Shown here in pieces: positions 1-8,369 of a DNA stretch of 64,000 bases. The stretch covers positions 310,001 to 374,000 of the forward strand of contig NZ_JAMWMR010000001.1 in the NCBI RefSeq assembly GCF_023887685.1, in the 5' to 3' direction. Origin of the DNA: Streptomyces macrolidinus (GTDB taxonomy: Bacteria; Actinomycetota; Actinomycetes; Streptomycetales; Streptomycetaceae). Below the pieces are notes generated by a model, which had not been told where the DNA came from, made no database searches, and saw only the letters and a program-made list of their open reading frames with translations. Position numbers and translations under genes: made by a program. The first letter of the stretch is position 1. Each line of letters begins with the position of its first letter.

Positions 1-531
1 ACACGGGACGTCATGGAGGAAGCCCTCGCGGGCGTCGTCACCCGCGGTACCGCCGCCTGGAAGTTCGGCGGCTGGCCACAGGACAAGATCCCGCTGCACG
101 CCAAGACCGGTACCGCCGAGGTCTACGGCAAGCAGACGACGTCCTGGCTGTCCACGTACTCCAAGGACTACGCGGTCATCATGACCATCTCCCAGGCCGG
201 TACGGGTTCGGGCGCCTCCGGTGAGGCCATCCACAACATCTACAACGCCCTGTACGGCGTGCAGAAGGACGGCTCGATCGACAAGAAGAAGGCCCTGCTG
301 TACACCCCGCAGCGAGACCTCCCGAAGATCGAGCCCGACGGCACGATCGTGGCCCCGAAGATCGAGAAGTACGACCCGCGTGCCCAGCAGGCCGACGAAC
401 AGGCCGACCGGCAGGGCGGGCAGGACACGCCCGCGGACGACCCGGCCGCCACCGTGCCCCCGCCGAACGACAACGACCGCACCCGCAGGCGCACGGACCG
501 CCCGCGGAAGAGGCGGAGGACCCTCACGTGA
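1..531 (+). CDS. Penicillin-binding protein 2, C-terminal part (5' end outside window)
   Basis: Frame is open from base 1 (T-R-D-V-M...) to TGA at 529-531, giving 176 visible residues. It contains the transpeptidase KTG box in HAKTGTAEVYGK (visible residues about 33-44), the third catalytic-site motif of class B penicillin-binding proteins. The last 60 residues are a disordered tail rich in P, D, Q and R. It overlaps the RodA-type gene by GTGA, the usual mrdA-rodA pairing, so it is most likely the elongation transpeptidase that cross-links peptidoglycan outside the membrane. The SxxK and SxN motifs lie upstream of the window. Confidence 0.9.
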   Translation, partial: TRDVMEEALAGVVTRGTAAWKFGGWPQDKIPLHAKTGTAEVYGKQTTSWLSTYSKDYAVIMTISQAGTGSGASGEAIHNIYNALYGVQKDGSIDKKKALLYTPQRDLPKIEPDGTIVAPKIEKYDPRAQQADEQADRQGGQDTPADDPAATVPPPNDNDRTRRRTDRPRKRRRTLT

Positions 532-1727
532 CCGGCGCGAACAACTTCTCCGTCTCCGGGTACGGCCCGGAGCGGGCCAACTGGACCCGGGTCTTCGCCC
601 GGGACGGCCTCGCCCGCCGCCTCGACTGGCCGATACTGCTGTCGGCCATGGCCCTGTCCATGATCGGCGCCGCCCTCGTCTACTCGGCCACCCGGGGCCG
701 TACCGAGATCAACCACGGTGACCCGTACTACTTCCTCGTACGGCATCTGATGAACGTCGGCATCGGCTTCGCCCTGATGGTCGGCACGATCTGGCTCGGC
801 CATCGCACCCTGCGCAACGTCGTACCGATCCTGTACGGCCTCTCGCTGGTCGGCGTGCTGCTGGTGCTCACCCCGCTCGGCGCGACCATCAACGGCAACC
901 GCAACTGGCTCGTCTTCGGCGGCGGGTTCTCCCTCCAGCCCTCCGAGTTCACCAAGATCACCATCATCCTGGGCATGGCGATGCTGCTCGCCGCCCGGGT
1001 CGACGCGGGGGACAAGGAGTACCCCGACCACCGGACCGTGGCCCAGGCCCTCGGGCTGGCCGCGATCCCGATGGCGATCGTGATGCTCATGCCCGACCTC
1101 GGCTCGGTCATGGTCATGGTGGTCACGGTGCTGGGCGTGCTGCTCGCCTCCGGCGCCTCCAACCGCTGGATCTTCGGCCTGCTCGGCGCGGGCGCCGTGG
1201 GCGCGATCGCCGTCTGGCAACTGCACATCCTGGACGAGTACCAGATCAACCGCTTCGCCGCCTTCGCCAACCCCAGCCTCGACCCCTCCGGCGTCGGCTA
1301 CAACACCAGCCAGGCACGGATCGCGATCGGCTCCGGCGGACTGACCGGCGCGGGCCTCTTCCACGGCTCGCAGACGACCGGTCAGTTCGTCCCCGAGCAG
1401 CAGACCGACTTCGTCTTCTCGGTCGCGGGCGAGGAACTCGGCTTCGTCGGCGCGGGCCTGATCATCGTGCTCCTCGGTGTCGTCCTGTGGCGCGCCTGCC
1501 GCATCGCCCGGGAGACCACCGAGCTGTACGGCACGATCGTCGCGGCCGGGATCATTGCCTGGTTCGCCTTCCAGTCCTTCGAGAACATCGGGATGACGCT
1601 CGGCATCATGCCCGTCGCCGGTCTGCCACTCCCGTTCGTGTCGTACGGCGGCTCGTCCATGTTCGCCGTCTGGATCGCGGTGGGCCTGCTCCAGTCGATC
1701 CGGGTCCAGCGGCCGATGTCTGCGTAG
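528..1727 (+). CDS. rodA: RodA/FtsW/SpoVE-type peptidoglycan polymerase (Sfr-like)
   Basis: 399 residues with about ten hydrophobic segments, the length and pattern of SEDS glycosyltransferases that polymerise lipid II. Typical late motifs are visible: FVPEQQTDFVFSVAGEELGF and, near the end, GLPLPFVSYGGSSM. GTG start at 528 overlaps the stop of the PBP2 gene (GTGA), so translation is probably coupled and the two proteins likely work as one synthase. In Streptomyces the equivalent pair sits beside mreBCD and serves the spore-wall complex; that is known of the family, not shown here. The basic cytoplasmic N-terminus precedes the first membrane segment at about residue 35. Confidence 0.93.
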   Translation: MTGANNFSVSGYGPERANWTRVFARDGLARRLDWPILLSAMALSMIGAALVYSATRGRTEINHGDPYYFLVRHLMNVGIGFALMVGTIWLGHRTLRNVVPILYGLSLVGVLLVLTPLGATINGNRNWLVFGGGFSLQPSEFTKITIILGMAMLLAARVDAGDKEYPDHRTVAQALGLAAIPMAIVMLMPDLGSVMVMVVTVLGVLLASGASNRWIFGLLGAGAVGAIAVWQLHILDEYQINRFAAFANPSLDPSGVGYNTSQARIAIGSGGLTGAGLFHGSQTTGQFVPEQQTDFVFSVAGEELGFVGAGLIIVLLGVVLWRACRIARETTELYGTIVAAGIIAWFAFQSFENIGMTLGIMPVAGLPLPFVSYGGSSMFAVWIAVGLLQSIRVQRPMSA

Positions 1728-1732
1728 ACGGG

Positions 1733-1761
1733 GTGAACGTCGCCCGCGGCGGCACTAGATT
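1733..1761 (+). promoter_or_regulatory. Putative leaderless promoter of the CYTH-CHAD gene
   Basis: GTGAAC at 1733-1738 and TAGATT at 1756-1761 are separated by exactly 17 bp, and the ATG follows 6 bases after the -10 hexamer. That geometry fits a sigma-70-type promoter giving a leaderless mRNA, common in Streptomyces. There is no clear ribosome binding site ahead of the ATG, which agrees. Confidence 0.5.
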
Positions 1762-1767
1762 CGGTGC

Positions 1768-3291
1768 ATGGCGGACACCAAGCGCGAGATCGAGCGGAAG
1801 TACGAGGCCGCGGCCGAGGACGAGCTGCCCGAGCTGACCGGTGTCGGCGGGGTCGAAGCCGTCACCGACCAGGGCGTCGCCGTACTCGACGCCACCTACT
1901 ACGACACGGCCGATCTGCGGCTCGCCCGCGCGGCGCTGACCCTGCGTCGCCGCACCGGAGGCGACGACGCGGGGTGGCATCTCAAGCTGCCGGTCGCCGA
2001 CGACGTCCGCGACGAGATCCGCGCCCCGCTCTCCGACACCGTGCCCCCGGCCCTGCTCGCCCTCGTCCGCTCCCGGGTCCGGGACGCCCCGCTCGTCCCC
2101 CTCGTACGGCTGCGCTCCGAGCGGGACGTCCGCCATCTCCTCGACGCCGACGGCGCCCTGCTCGCCGAGGTCAGCCTCGACCGCGTCCACGCCGAACGCC
2201 TCAGCGGCGGCTCCGGCACCGCCGCCTGGACCGAGATCGAGGTCGAGCTGGCGGACGACGGCGACCCCGCCTTCCTCGACCGGGTCGACAAGGCGCTCCG
2301 CAGGGCCGGGCTGCGCCGCTCCTCGGCCCCGTCCAAGCTGGCCAGGGCTCTCGCGGAGACGGGCGGGGACGCCGAGCCCGCCGCCCCGCCGCGCAAGCCG
2401 GTCACCGCGGGCGACCATGTCCTCGCCTATGTCCGCGCCCAGCGCGACGCCATCGTGGAGCTGGACCCCGCCGTGCGCCGGGACGTCTTCGACTCCGTGC
2501 ACTCCCTGCGCGTCGCCACCCGCCGACTGCGCGGCGCGCTGCGCTCCTACGGCACAGTCCTGGACCGTACCGTCACCGACCCGATCGCCGACGAGCTGAA
2601 GTGGCTGGCCGGTGAGCTGGGCGCGGACCGCGACCGCGAGGTGCTGACGGAGCGTCTGACCACGGCCCTGTCCGAGCTGCCGTACCACCTGGTCGTCGGC
2701 CCGGTCCGGGCGCGCCTTCGCACCTGGTCGGACACCCGGCGCGGCGGCACCCGGGGCCGGCTGACCGCCGCCCTGGACAGCGAGCGCTGCCGGGCGCTGC
2801 TGGACACGCTGGACGCCCTGGTCGAGGAACCGCCGTCGCTCGAGGCCGCCGCCCGCAAGCCGTCGAAGGTGCTCGGGAAGGCCGTACGCAAAGACTTCGG
2901 CAAGCTCTCCGCCCTGGTGGGCCGGGCCCTGGACCTGCCGCCGGGGCACGACCGCGATGTCGCGATGCACGAGGCCCGCAAGAAGGCCAAGCGCACCCGG
3001 TACGCGGCCGAGGCCGCCGCGCCCGCGCTCGGCAGACCGGCCGAGGCCCTGGTCAAGGCGCTGAAGTCCGTACAGACCCTGCTCGGCGACCACCAGGACA
3101 GCGTCATGGCCCGCGGCGCCCTGCGCGAGCTGGCGGCCGAGGCGCGCACGGCGGGGGAGGACACCTTCACCTACGGCGTGCTGTACGGGCGCGAGGAGCA
3201 GCGGGCCGCCGCGTACGAGGCGGCGCTGCCCACCGTGTGGAAGGCGGCCGTGAACGAGGGAGAAGGGTTGCTGCGCACCCGTTACGCTTGA
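1768..3291 (+). CDS. CYTH and CHAD domain-containing protein
   Basis: 507 residues. The N-terminus has the CYTH ExExK signature (E7-I-E9-R-K11) followed by the alternating charged strands of a triphosphate tunnel enzyme to about residue 200. Residues about 215-500 form a helical, His/Arg/Lys-rich CHAD domain with repeats such as VHSLRVATRRLRGAL and MHEARKKAKRTRY. CYTH domains hydrolyse or bind triphosphates and CHAD domains bind polyphosphate, so a role in polyphosphate-linked phosphate metabolism is the best inference; the substrate is unknown. It stands alone between rodA and the radical SAM gene with its own probable promoter. Confidence 0.88.
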   Translation: MADTKREIERKYEAAAEDELPELTGVGGVEAVTDQGVAVLDATYYDTADLRLARAALTLRRRTGGDDAGWHLKLPVADDVRDEIRAPLSDTVPPALLALVRSRVRDAPLVPLVRLRSERDVRHLLDADGALLAEVSLDRVHAERLSGGSGTAAWTEIEVELADDGDPAFLDRVDKALRRAGLRRSSAPSKLARALAETGGDAEPAAPPRKPVTAGDHVLAYVRAQRDAIVELDPAVRRDVFDSVHSLRVATRRLRGALRSYGTVLDRTVTDPIADELKWLAGELGADRDREVLTERLTTALSELPYHLVVGPVRARLRTWSDTRRGGTRGRLTAALDSERCRALLDTLDALVEEPPSLEAAARKPSKVLGKAVRKDFGKLSALVGRALDLPPGHDRDVAMHEARKKAKRTRYAAEAAAPALGRPAEALVKALKSVQTLLGDHQDSVMARGALRELAAEARTAGEDTFTYGVLYGREEQRAAAYEAALPTVWKAAVNEGEGLLRTRYA

Positions 3292-3324
3292 GAGTCCCGC
3301 TGTCAGCTCACGAAGGTCCGCACG

Positions 3325-5265
3325 ATGCCTGCCGAGTCCGTCTTCCCTCAGCTTGAGGCACTGCTGCCACACGTGCAGAAGCCGATCCAGTACGTAGGCG
3401 GTGAGCTGAACTCGACCGTCAAAGCATGGGACGAGTGCGACGTGCGCTGGGCGCTCATGTACCCCGACGCGTACGAGGTCGGCCTGCCCAACCAGGGCGT
3501 CATGATCCTCTACGAGGTCCTGAACGAACGGCAGGGCGTCCTCGCCGAGCGCACCTACAGCGTGTGGCCGGACCTCGAGGCGCTGATGCGGGAGCACGAC
3601 GTCCCGCAGTTCACGGTGGACAGCCACCGCCCGGTGAAGGCCTTCGACGTCTTCGGCCTGTCCTTCTCCACGGAGCTGGGCTACACGAACATGCTGACGG
3701 CCCTGGACCTGGCGGGCATCCCGCTGGAGTCCAAGGACCGCACCCTGGACGACCCGATCGTCCTCGCGGGCGGCCACGCGGCCTTCAACCCCGAGCCCAT
3801 CGCGGACTTCATCGACTGCGCGGTCATCGGCGACGGCGAGCAGGCCGTCCTGGAGATCACCGAGATCATCCGCGCCTGGAAGGCGGAGGGCCGTCCCGGC
3901 GGCCGTGAGGAACTGCTGTTCCGCCTCGCGAAGACGGGCGGGGTCTACGTCCCGGGCTTCTACGACGTCGAGTACCTCCCCGACGGCCGTATCGGCCGGG
4001 TCGTCCCCAACAAGTCGGGCGTGCCGTGGCGGGTGTCCAAGCACACGGTCATGGACCTGGACGAGTGGCCCTACCCCAAGCAGCCCCTCGTGCCCCTGGC
4101 GGAGACGGTCCACGAGCGCATGTCCGTGGAGATCTTCCGCGGCTGCACCCGCGGCTGCCGCTTCTGCCAGGCGGGCATGATCACCCGCCCGGTGCGCGAG
4201 CGCTCCATCACGGGCATCGGCGCGATGGTCGACCAGGGCCTGAAGGCGACGGGCTTCGAGGAGGTGGGCCTGCTCTCGCTGTCGTCCGCGGACCACTCCG
4301 AGATCGGCGACATCGCCAAGGGCCTCGCGGACCGTTACACGGACGACAAGATCGGCCTCTCGCTGCCGTCGACCCGCGTGGACGCCTTCAACATCGACCT
4401 CGCCAACGAGCTGACCCGCAACGGCCGCCGCTCCGGTCTCACCTTCGCCCCCGAGGGCGGTTCGGAGCGCATCCGCAAGGTCATCAACAAGATGGTCTCG
4501 GAAGACGACCTGATCAGGACCGTCGCGACGGCCTACGGCAACGGCTGGCGCCAGGTGAAGCTGTACTTCATGTGCGGCCTGCCCACGGAGACCGACGACG
4601 ACGTGCTCCAGATCGCCGACATGGCGACGCGCGTGATCCAGAAGGGCCGCGAGGTCTCGGGCTCCAACGACATCCGCTGCACGGTCTCCATCGGCGGCTT
4701 CGTCCCCAAGCCCCACACCCCCTTCCAGTGGGCGCCCCAGCTCTCCGCCGAGGAGACGGACGCCCGTCTGGAGAAGCTCCGCGACAAGATCCGCGGCGAC
4801 AAGAAGTACGGCCGCTCCATCGGCTTCCGCTACCACGACGGCAAGCCGGGCATCGTCGAGGGCCTGCTCTCGCGCGGTGACCGCCGGATCGGCGCGGTGA
4901 TCCGCGCGGTCTACGAGGACGGTGGCCGCTTCGACGGCTGGCGCGAGCACTTCTCCTACGACCGCTGGATGAACTGCGCGGACAAGGCCCTCGCCCCCCA
5001 GGGCGTGGACGTCGACTGGTACACGACCCGCGAGCGCTCCTACGAGGAGGTCCTGCCCTGGGACCACCTGGACTCCGGCCTCGACAAGGACTGGCTCTGG
5101 GAGGACTGGCAGGACGCCCTGGACGAGAGCGAGGTCGAGGACTGCCGCTGGACGCCGTGCTTCGACTGCGGTGTCTGCCCGGCGATGGACACATGGCCAC
5201 AAGTGAGCGACAGCGGGAAGAAGTTGCTGCCGCTGACGGTCAAGAAGTCGGCTCCGACCAGCTAA
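3325..5265 (+). CDS. TIGR03960-type B12-binding/radical SAM protein with element-supplied C-terminus
   Basis: 646 residues. Residues about 20-200 resemble the N-terminal cobalamin-binding-like domain. A radical SAM [4Fe-4S] motif lies at C274, C278 and C281 (GCTRGCRFCQ). A Cys cluster near the end (CFDCGVCPAMDT) marks the family's C-terminal tail. From codon 624 on, the coding sequence belongs to the integrated element: after AMDT it reads WPQVSDSG, then KKLLPLTVKK, then SAPTS and stop. The native end (AMDT, SIQIGPTG, KKLLPLTVKK, stop) lies 12.7 kb away at 17874-17948. Its usual partner, the TIGR03936 gene, is at 18089. The exact reaction is not established; the pair is often discussed in RNA modification contexts. 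Confidence 0.9.
   Translation: MPAESVFPQLEALLPHVQKPIQYVGGELNSTVKAWDECDVRWALMYPDAYEVGLPNQGVMILYEVLNERQGVLAERTYSVWPDLEALMREHDVPQFTVDSHRPVKAFDVFGLSFSTELGYTNMLTALDLAGIPLESKDRTLDDPIVLAGGHAAFNPEPIADFIDCAVIGDGEQAVLEITEIIRAWKAEGRPGGREELLFRLAKTGGVYVPGFYDVEYLPDGRIGRVVPNKSGVPWRVSKHTVMDLDEWPYPKQPLVPLAETVHERMSVEIFRGCTRGCRFCQAGMITRPVRERSITGIGAMVDQGLKATGFEEVGLLSLSSADHSEIGDIAKGLADRYTDDKIGLSLPSTRVDAFNIDLANELTRNGRRSGLTFAPEGGSERIRKVINKMVSEDDLIRTVATAYGNGWRQVKLYFMCGLPTETDDDVLQIADMATRVIQKGREVSGSNDIRCTVSIGGFVPKPHTPFQWAPQLSAEETDARLEKLRDKIRGDKKYGRSIGFRYHDGKPGIVEGLLSRGDRRIGAVIRAVYEDGGRFDGWREHFSYDRWMNCADKALAPQGVDVDWYTTRERSYEEVLPWDHLDSGLDKDWLWEDWQDALDESEVEDCRWTPCFDCGVCPAMDTWPQVSDSGKKLLPLTVKKSAPTS
5176..5192 (+). repeat. 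attL core of the integrated element
   Basis: TGCCCGGCGATGGACAC, matching attR at 17874-17890 with one mismatch at the central base. It encodes C-P-A-M-D in the radical SAM gene. Imperfect flanking symmetry (GTGTC at 5171-5175, GACAC at 5188-5192) centres on the CCGG part, so the two-base crossover is probably inside TGCCCGGC; the exact position cannot be fixed from one sequence. Confidence 0.85.
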
Positions 5266-5279
5266 TACGGAGCGATGAC

Positions 5280-5465
5280 GTGAGTGAGCCGCTGCGGCGC
5301 ATCGCCGATGCTGTGACAGATATCACAGAGGAGGAGATGGCTGCAGTGCTCACCGCGCTCGGGAACCTGAAGGGCCGGGAGCGGTGCGTTCGGGAGACGG
5401 CAAGAACGCCGCTGCCGAGCCCTAGGAGCGCTTCCGGTATCCAATCCGAGGTGGAGTGGATCTGA
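5280..5465 (+). CDS. Small acidic protein, first gene inside the element
   Basis: 61 residues from GTG at 5280, beginning [24 protein letters not shown] at 5269-5272 lies 7 bases ahead. It starts only 14 bases after the stop of the completed radical SAM gene and in the same direction, so it could be transcribed from the host promoter of that gene. The first half looks helical and acidic; the last 25 residues ([18 protein letters not shown]) are low in structure. No family recognised. It may be a real small element gene or a chance frame. Confidence 0.45.
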   Translation: MSEPLRRIADAVTDITEEEMAAVLTALGNLKGRERCVRETARTPLPSPRSASGIQSEVEWI

Positions 5466-5502
5466 GCGGCGAACGCCCCTCAGGCGGTCATTCGCAGTCT
5501 CT

Positions 5503-5833
5503 GTGGCTTGGTGTCTCGTGATCCCGTTGGCGAAGCTTCAGGCTTCGGTGCTCGTTGAGCCTGGTGTGGATCTCACCTCTGCACAGATGGCAGAGCTAGC
5601 GTGTCGACCCCTGGTCAAAGACCGTCTGGACATCACCGGCGCCCGCTGGGGCCTTTCCGGAGCTGAAGTCGTGCTCAAGCTGCGTGCCGTCCGCGCCAGC
5701 GGCGACTTCGACGCCTACTCGGCCTGGCGCCAGCAGTAGGAGTTCATCCGCAACCAGTAGGTCCGCTACTGCGACCAGGTCATGACCACTGCCTCGTCGG
5801 CAGCACCCTCACTGAATCTGCACCCAAAGGATA
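5503..5833 (+). pseudogene. Degenerate C-terminal end of an ISKra4-type transposase
   Basis: The frame from 5503 reads ...[20 protein letters not shown] then [24 protein letters not shown], stop (5737-5739), then continues in frame with EFIRNQ, stop, VRYCDQ. The [11 protein letters not shown]...GAE.VLKLRA.RA.GDFD.YW pattern is, as I remember it, the conserved end of ISKra4-family transposases. Two in-frame stops, loss of the upstream catalytic part and no visible inverted ends mean it is a dead remnant inside the element's left arm. Confidence 0.7.
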
Positions 5834-5875
5834 AATGTAGCAATAAGGTAAAGCAGGGATCAATCAGGAGGAAAG

Positions 5876-5992
5876 GTGCAGTCAATCAATTCAAGCCAAA
5901 GATGCAGTAAACCGTTGGTGATTCTTTGCAAACAGTCCGGCATGGCGAATGATCTTGCTCGGCACCAAGAGTACAACAAGGGGAGATTATGA
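5876..5992 (+). CDS. Possible 38-residue upstream ORF ending in a TTA codon
   Basis: GTG at 5876 follows AGGAGG (5866-5871) by 4 bases. The frame runs 38 codons and its stop (TGA 5990-5992) overlaps the ATG of the bacteriocin gene (ATGA). The last sense codon, at 5987-5989, is TTA, read in Streptomyces only by the bldA tRNA. The peptide (MQSINSSQRCSKPLVILCKQ...) resembles nothing known and has no clear signal. It may be a translation-coupling leader or chance; the strong ribosome binding site and exact overlap favour the former. Confidence 0.35.
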   Translation: MQSINSSQRCSKPLVILCKQSGMANDLARHQEYNKGRL

Positions 5993-6453
5993 AGAGATCG
6001 GCAAGGCTTCTCGCGTCGGCTGCCGTGGTCGGCATGGCTGCGACGGGGGCTCTGTCCACTGCGGGCTCGGCTGCCGCCTCTCAGTCGCAAGTGCACGTCG
6101 CCACCTACAAGTCCACCGAGGGGGCCCCGCCCGAGTTTCTGCTCGGACCGAATGGCGAGGTTCCCACCGAGTGGGGCGTGGCCACCTTCCCGACGGATGT
6201 CGAATTCGACTCCGACAGCATGATCACCCCGAAGGTGAGTAAGGGTGGCGGGACCTGGAACTACGGGACCGGCATGGACGGCGCCTACAAGGGGTGCTAC
6301 TCCAACTACATCCACCCCACCAAGAAGCACTCGGCCTCGGTGGCCATAGCGGCGAATACCGACAAGGACATTCGGAACGCCGACATCTGGGCGAAGGCGT
6401 ACGCGACGGCCGGTGTCGCGTACACGTGCAACGCCTACTGGGGCGTGTACTGA
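5989..6453 (+). CDS. Secreted lactococcin-972-like bacteriocin family protein
   Basis: 154 residues. GGGGAGA at 5981-5986 sits just ahead of the ATG. Residues 1-31 are a Sec signal peptide: KRSAR, a hydrophobic core and an AGSAAA cleavage region. The mature end carries the lactococcin 972 pattern: GGGTWNYGTG (87-95), then YSNYIHPTKKHSASV (104-118), an Asn/Asp-rich middle and a terminal aromatic stretch AYTCNAYWGVY. Two cysteines (C103, C147) could form a disulphide. Members of this family inhibit cell-wall synthesis at lipid II in sensitive Gram-positive cells (known for lactococcin 972); activity here is inferred. The next gene may be its immunity or export partner. Confidence 0.75.
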   Translation: MKRSARLLASAAVVGMAATGALSTAGSAAASQSQVHVATYKSTEGAPPEFLLGPNGEVPTEWGVATFPTDVEFDSDSMITPKVSKGGGTWNYGTGMDGAYKGCYSNYIHPTKKHSASVAIAANTDKDIRNADIWAKAYATAGVAYTCNAYWGVY

Positions 6454-6591
6454 TCTCGCCGGTCTAATCACGGCCTAACCAACTGAAGCACCAGTCGCCC
6501 TAGACCTGCGAATGGTGCTTCATGCCCTTATCGTCTCACATCTTTGTCAGCACCCACTCCTTCCCACCGTCTCTCGCGAGGTTGTCCCAGT

Positions 6592-7194
6592 ATGCGCACG
6601 CTGCCACTTGTGTCGTTAGCCATCGTCACGGGCGCAGCCGTGGGAATTGGCGGCCCCCTCCTCGATGCATCCGCTAGCCCATCGGCAAGCGCGCTTGGGG
6701 CCGTCCTGGTCGCCGGCTGGTGCTACGCAGCTATCCCCTTTTGCCTCGGCATGGCAAGCACATCCAAATTGAAGGCCGCCACTGTTGGCACGACTGCATT
6801 GCTCATCACTGTGGTCTCCTACTACTCAATCAAGGCCGCGAAGGGTGATTTCAGGACAGTCGATCTCTCGGAGACCAGTGGCAGAGAGTTCTTCTCATGG
6901 GGTGAATTCGCCAGCACGACGTTGTTTTGGTGCCTCGCAGCCATAATCTTGGGACCGCTTCTCGGTGTGGCGGGTTGGATGGCACGCCAAGGCGTGATTC
7001 GCCTCCCATTCCAACTTTGCGTCCCGATTATCACACTTGCCGAGACAATAATGCGGTTGCAAGTCGAAGCGTCCAGGGCCTCATCGCCAGCGGTTTGGGT
7101 CTGGGAGTCTGTTTGCGCAACGTCGATAGCACTGATCGTGCTCCTCATCGGCGTGGCGGCATGGAAAAAGCGCGATCGTCGTTCGCCTGCGTAG
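6592..7194 (+). CDS. Hypothetical integral membrane protein next to the bacteriocin
   Basis: 200 residues from ATG 6592 (a TTG at 6544 is an alternative). About six hydrophobic segments are visible, e.g. LPLVSLAIVTGAAVGIGG, AALLITVVSYYSI-like and IALIVLLIGVAAW, ending in a basic tail KKRDRRSPA. Leu9 is encoded by TTA (6616-6618), so expression probably needs bldA tRNA. Position 138 bp after the bacteriocin gene suggests immunity or export, but it is not recognisably the usual lactococcin-972-associated membrane protein, and it could be unrelated. GC content is lower than in the core genes. Confidence 0.65.
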   Translation: MRTLPLVSLAIVTGAAVGIGGPLLDASASPSASALGAVLVAGWCYAAIPFCLGMASTSKLKAATVGTTALLITVVSYYSIKAAKGDFRTVDLSETSGREFFSWGEFASTTLFWCLAAIILGPLLGVAGWMARQGVIRLPFQLCVPIITLAETIMRLQVEASRASSPAVWVWESVCATSIALIVLLIGVAAWKKRDRRSPA

Positions 7195-7451
7195 CTCGAT
7201 GGTGAGTGACCCCATTGTGTGAAGGTGGCCGAGGCCAAGCGCCTGGGCCACTGGTCTCGGGCGGAATGGGAAGCGAGTCTCGACCAGCCTCCGAGCGCAT
7301 AGCCGCGTGTAGTGTGCGGGGCTGTCGTAACGGCCCCTCGTTTCGTAGCCCTCACCCCGATACGGTCGGAGTCGTGTCCGCGTACGTCGGGGTTGGTCAC
7401 CCAGTGGCGTGCGCTGGTTGATCGCGCGCGACTAGGGGAGCTGGTACGGGC

Positions 7452-8366
7452 ATGGCGGTTGGCGCTGCTCGAACGCAAGAGGGGTTCACGTCGGCGGGGG
7501 CTGCGCGGGTTATGGCCGCCGCGTGCCGGGCTGCGGGGCTCGATGACAGAGGCGCGGAGCTGATCAGGTTGGGGGAGAACGCTCTCTTCCGGCTGGCCTC
7601 CGTGCCGGTGGTCGTGCGGGTGGGGCGGGGTGAAGAGTGGCTGTCCATCGCGCGTACCGAGGTGGCTGTGTCGCGGTGGCTAGCGGATGAGGGGTTCCCT
7701 GCCGCTCGCGTCATCGATGATCTGGAGCAGCCGTTCTTGACTGATGGCCACCCCGTGACGTTCTGGCATCTGATTGTTGAGGGCGGCCGTAAGGCGACGT
7801 ACGGGGAACTGGGTGGGGTCCTGCGGGACCTGCGCTCGCTGACCATTCCGGACGGTCTTGTACTGCCGTCGTTCGAGCCCTTCGGCAAGCAACAGCTACG
7901 GCTCGACCGTGCGGTGATCCCGGGCGACGACAAGGTCTTCTTGCGGAAGCGGTGGCGCGAACTGCAAGACCGGTATGCCGAGTTGAGGTTCGAGTCGCCG
8001 AAGGGGCCGGTGCATGGGGATGCCCATGTGCAGAATCTCATGGTGGACGATCAGGGGCGCGTGAAGCTGATCGACTTCGAGTGCTTCAGCTACGACCATC
8101 CCGAGTGGGATCTCATGGTTACGGCGGTCGAGCACCACAGCCTTGGCTGGCAGACCGACGAACAGTACGCCGATTTCGTGGCCGCGTACGGGCGCGACCT
8201 GTACGACTGGCCGGGGTACGAGACGTTGCGGGGCATCCAAGAGTTCGGGATGACGACCTGGCTCATGCAGAACGTTCGGGAGGACGAGGGAACCGCGGCT
8301 GAGTACCGTCGGCGCATCGCTGGCCTGCGCAATGACGATGCGCCGCGTGATTGGCGGCCCTGGTAG
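7452..8366 (+). CDS. Aminoglycoside phosphotransferase-family (APH) kinase-like protein
   Basis: 304 residues. The kinase-like catalytic loop HGDAHVQNLM (H188, D190, N195) and the metal-binding LIDFE about 20 residues later are both intact, as is an N-terminal nucleotide-lobe pattern with ALFRLASVPVVVRVGRG. These enzymes transfer phosphate from ATP to aminoglycosides, choline, homoserine or other small alcohols; the substrate here cannot be read from sequence, so resistance should not be assumed. It converges on the XRE regulator gene with only 3 bases between stops. A 257-bp gap before it holds no recognised feature. Confidence 0.8.
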   Translation: MAVGAARTQEGFTSAGAARVMAAACRAAGLDDRGAELIRLGENALFRLASVPVVVRVGRGEEWLSIARTEVAVSRWLADEGFPAARVIDDLEQPFLTDGHPVTFWHLIVEGGRKATYGELGGVLRDLRSLTIPDGLVLPSFEPFGKQQLRLDRAVIPGDDKVFLRKRWRELQDRYAELRFESPKGPVHGDAHVQNLMVDDQGRVKLIDFECFSYDHPEWDLMVTAVEHHSLGWQTDEQYADFVAAYGRDLYDWPGYETLRGIQEFGMTTWLMQNVREDEGTAAEYRRRIAGLRNDDAPRDWRPW

Positions 8367-8369
8367 CTG

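Noticed and set aside
1606..5202. 1198-codon open frame on the minus strand
   Set aside because: Shadow of the radical SAM and CYTH-CHAD genes; long antisense frames are expected at high third-position GC, and its protein lacks any domain.
6544..6591. TTG start of the membrane protein
   Set aside because: The added residues are not membrane- or signal-like and ATG 6592 lies directly before the first hydrophobic segment.
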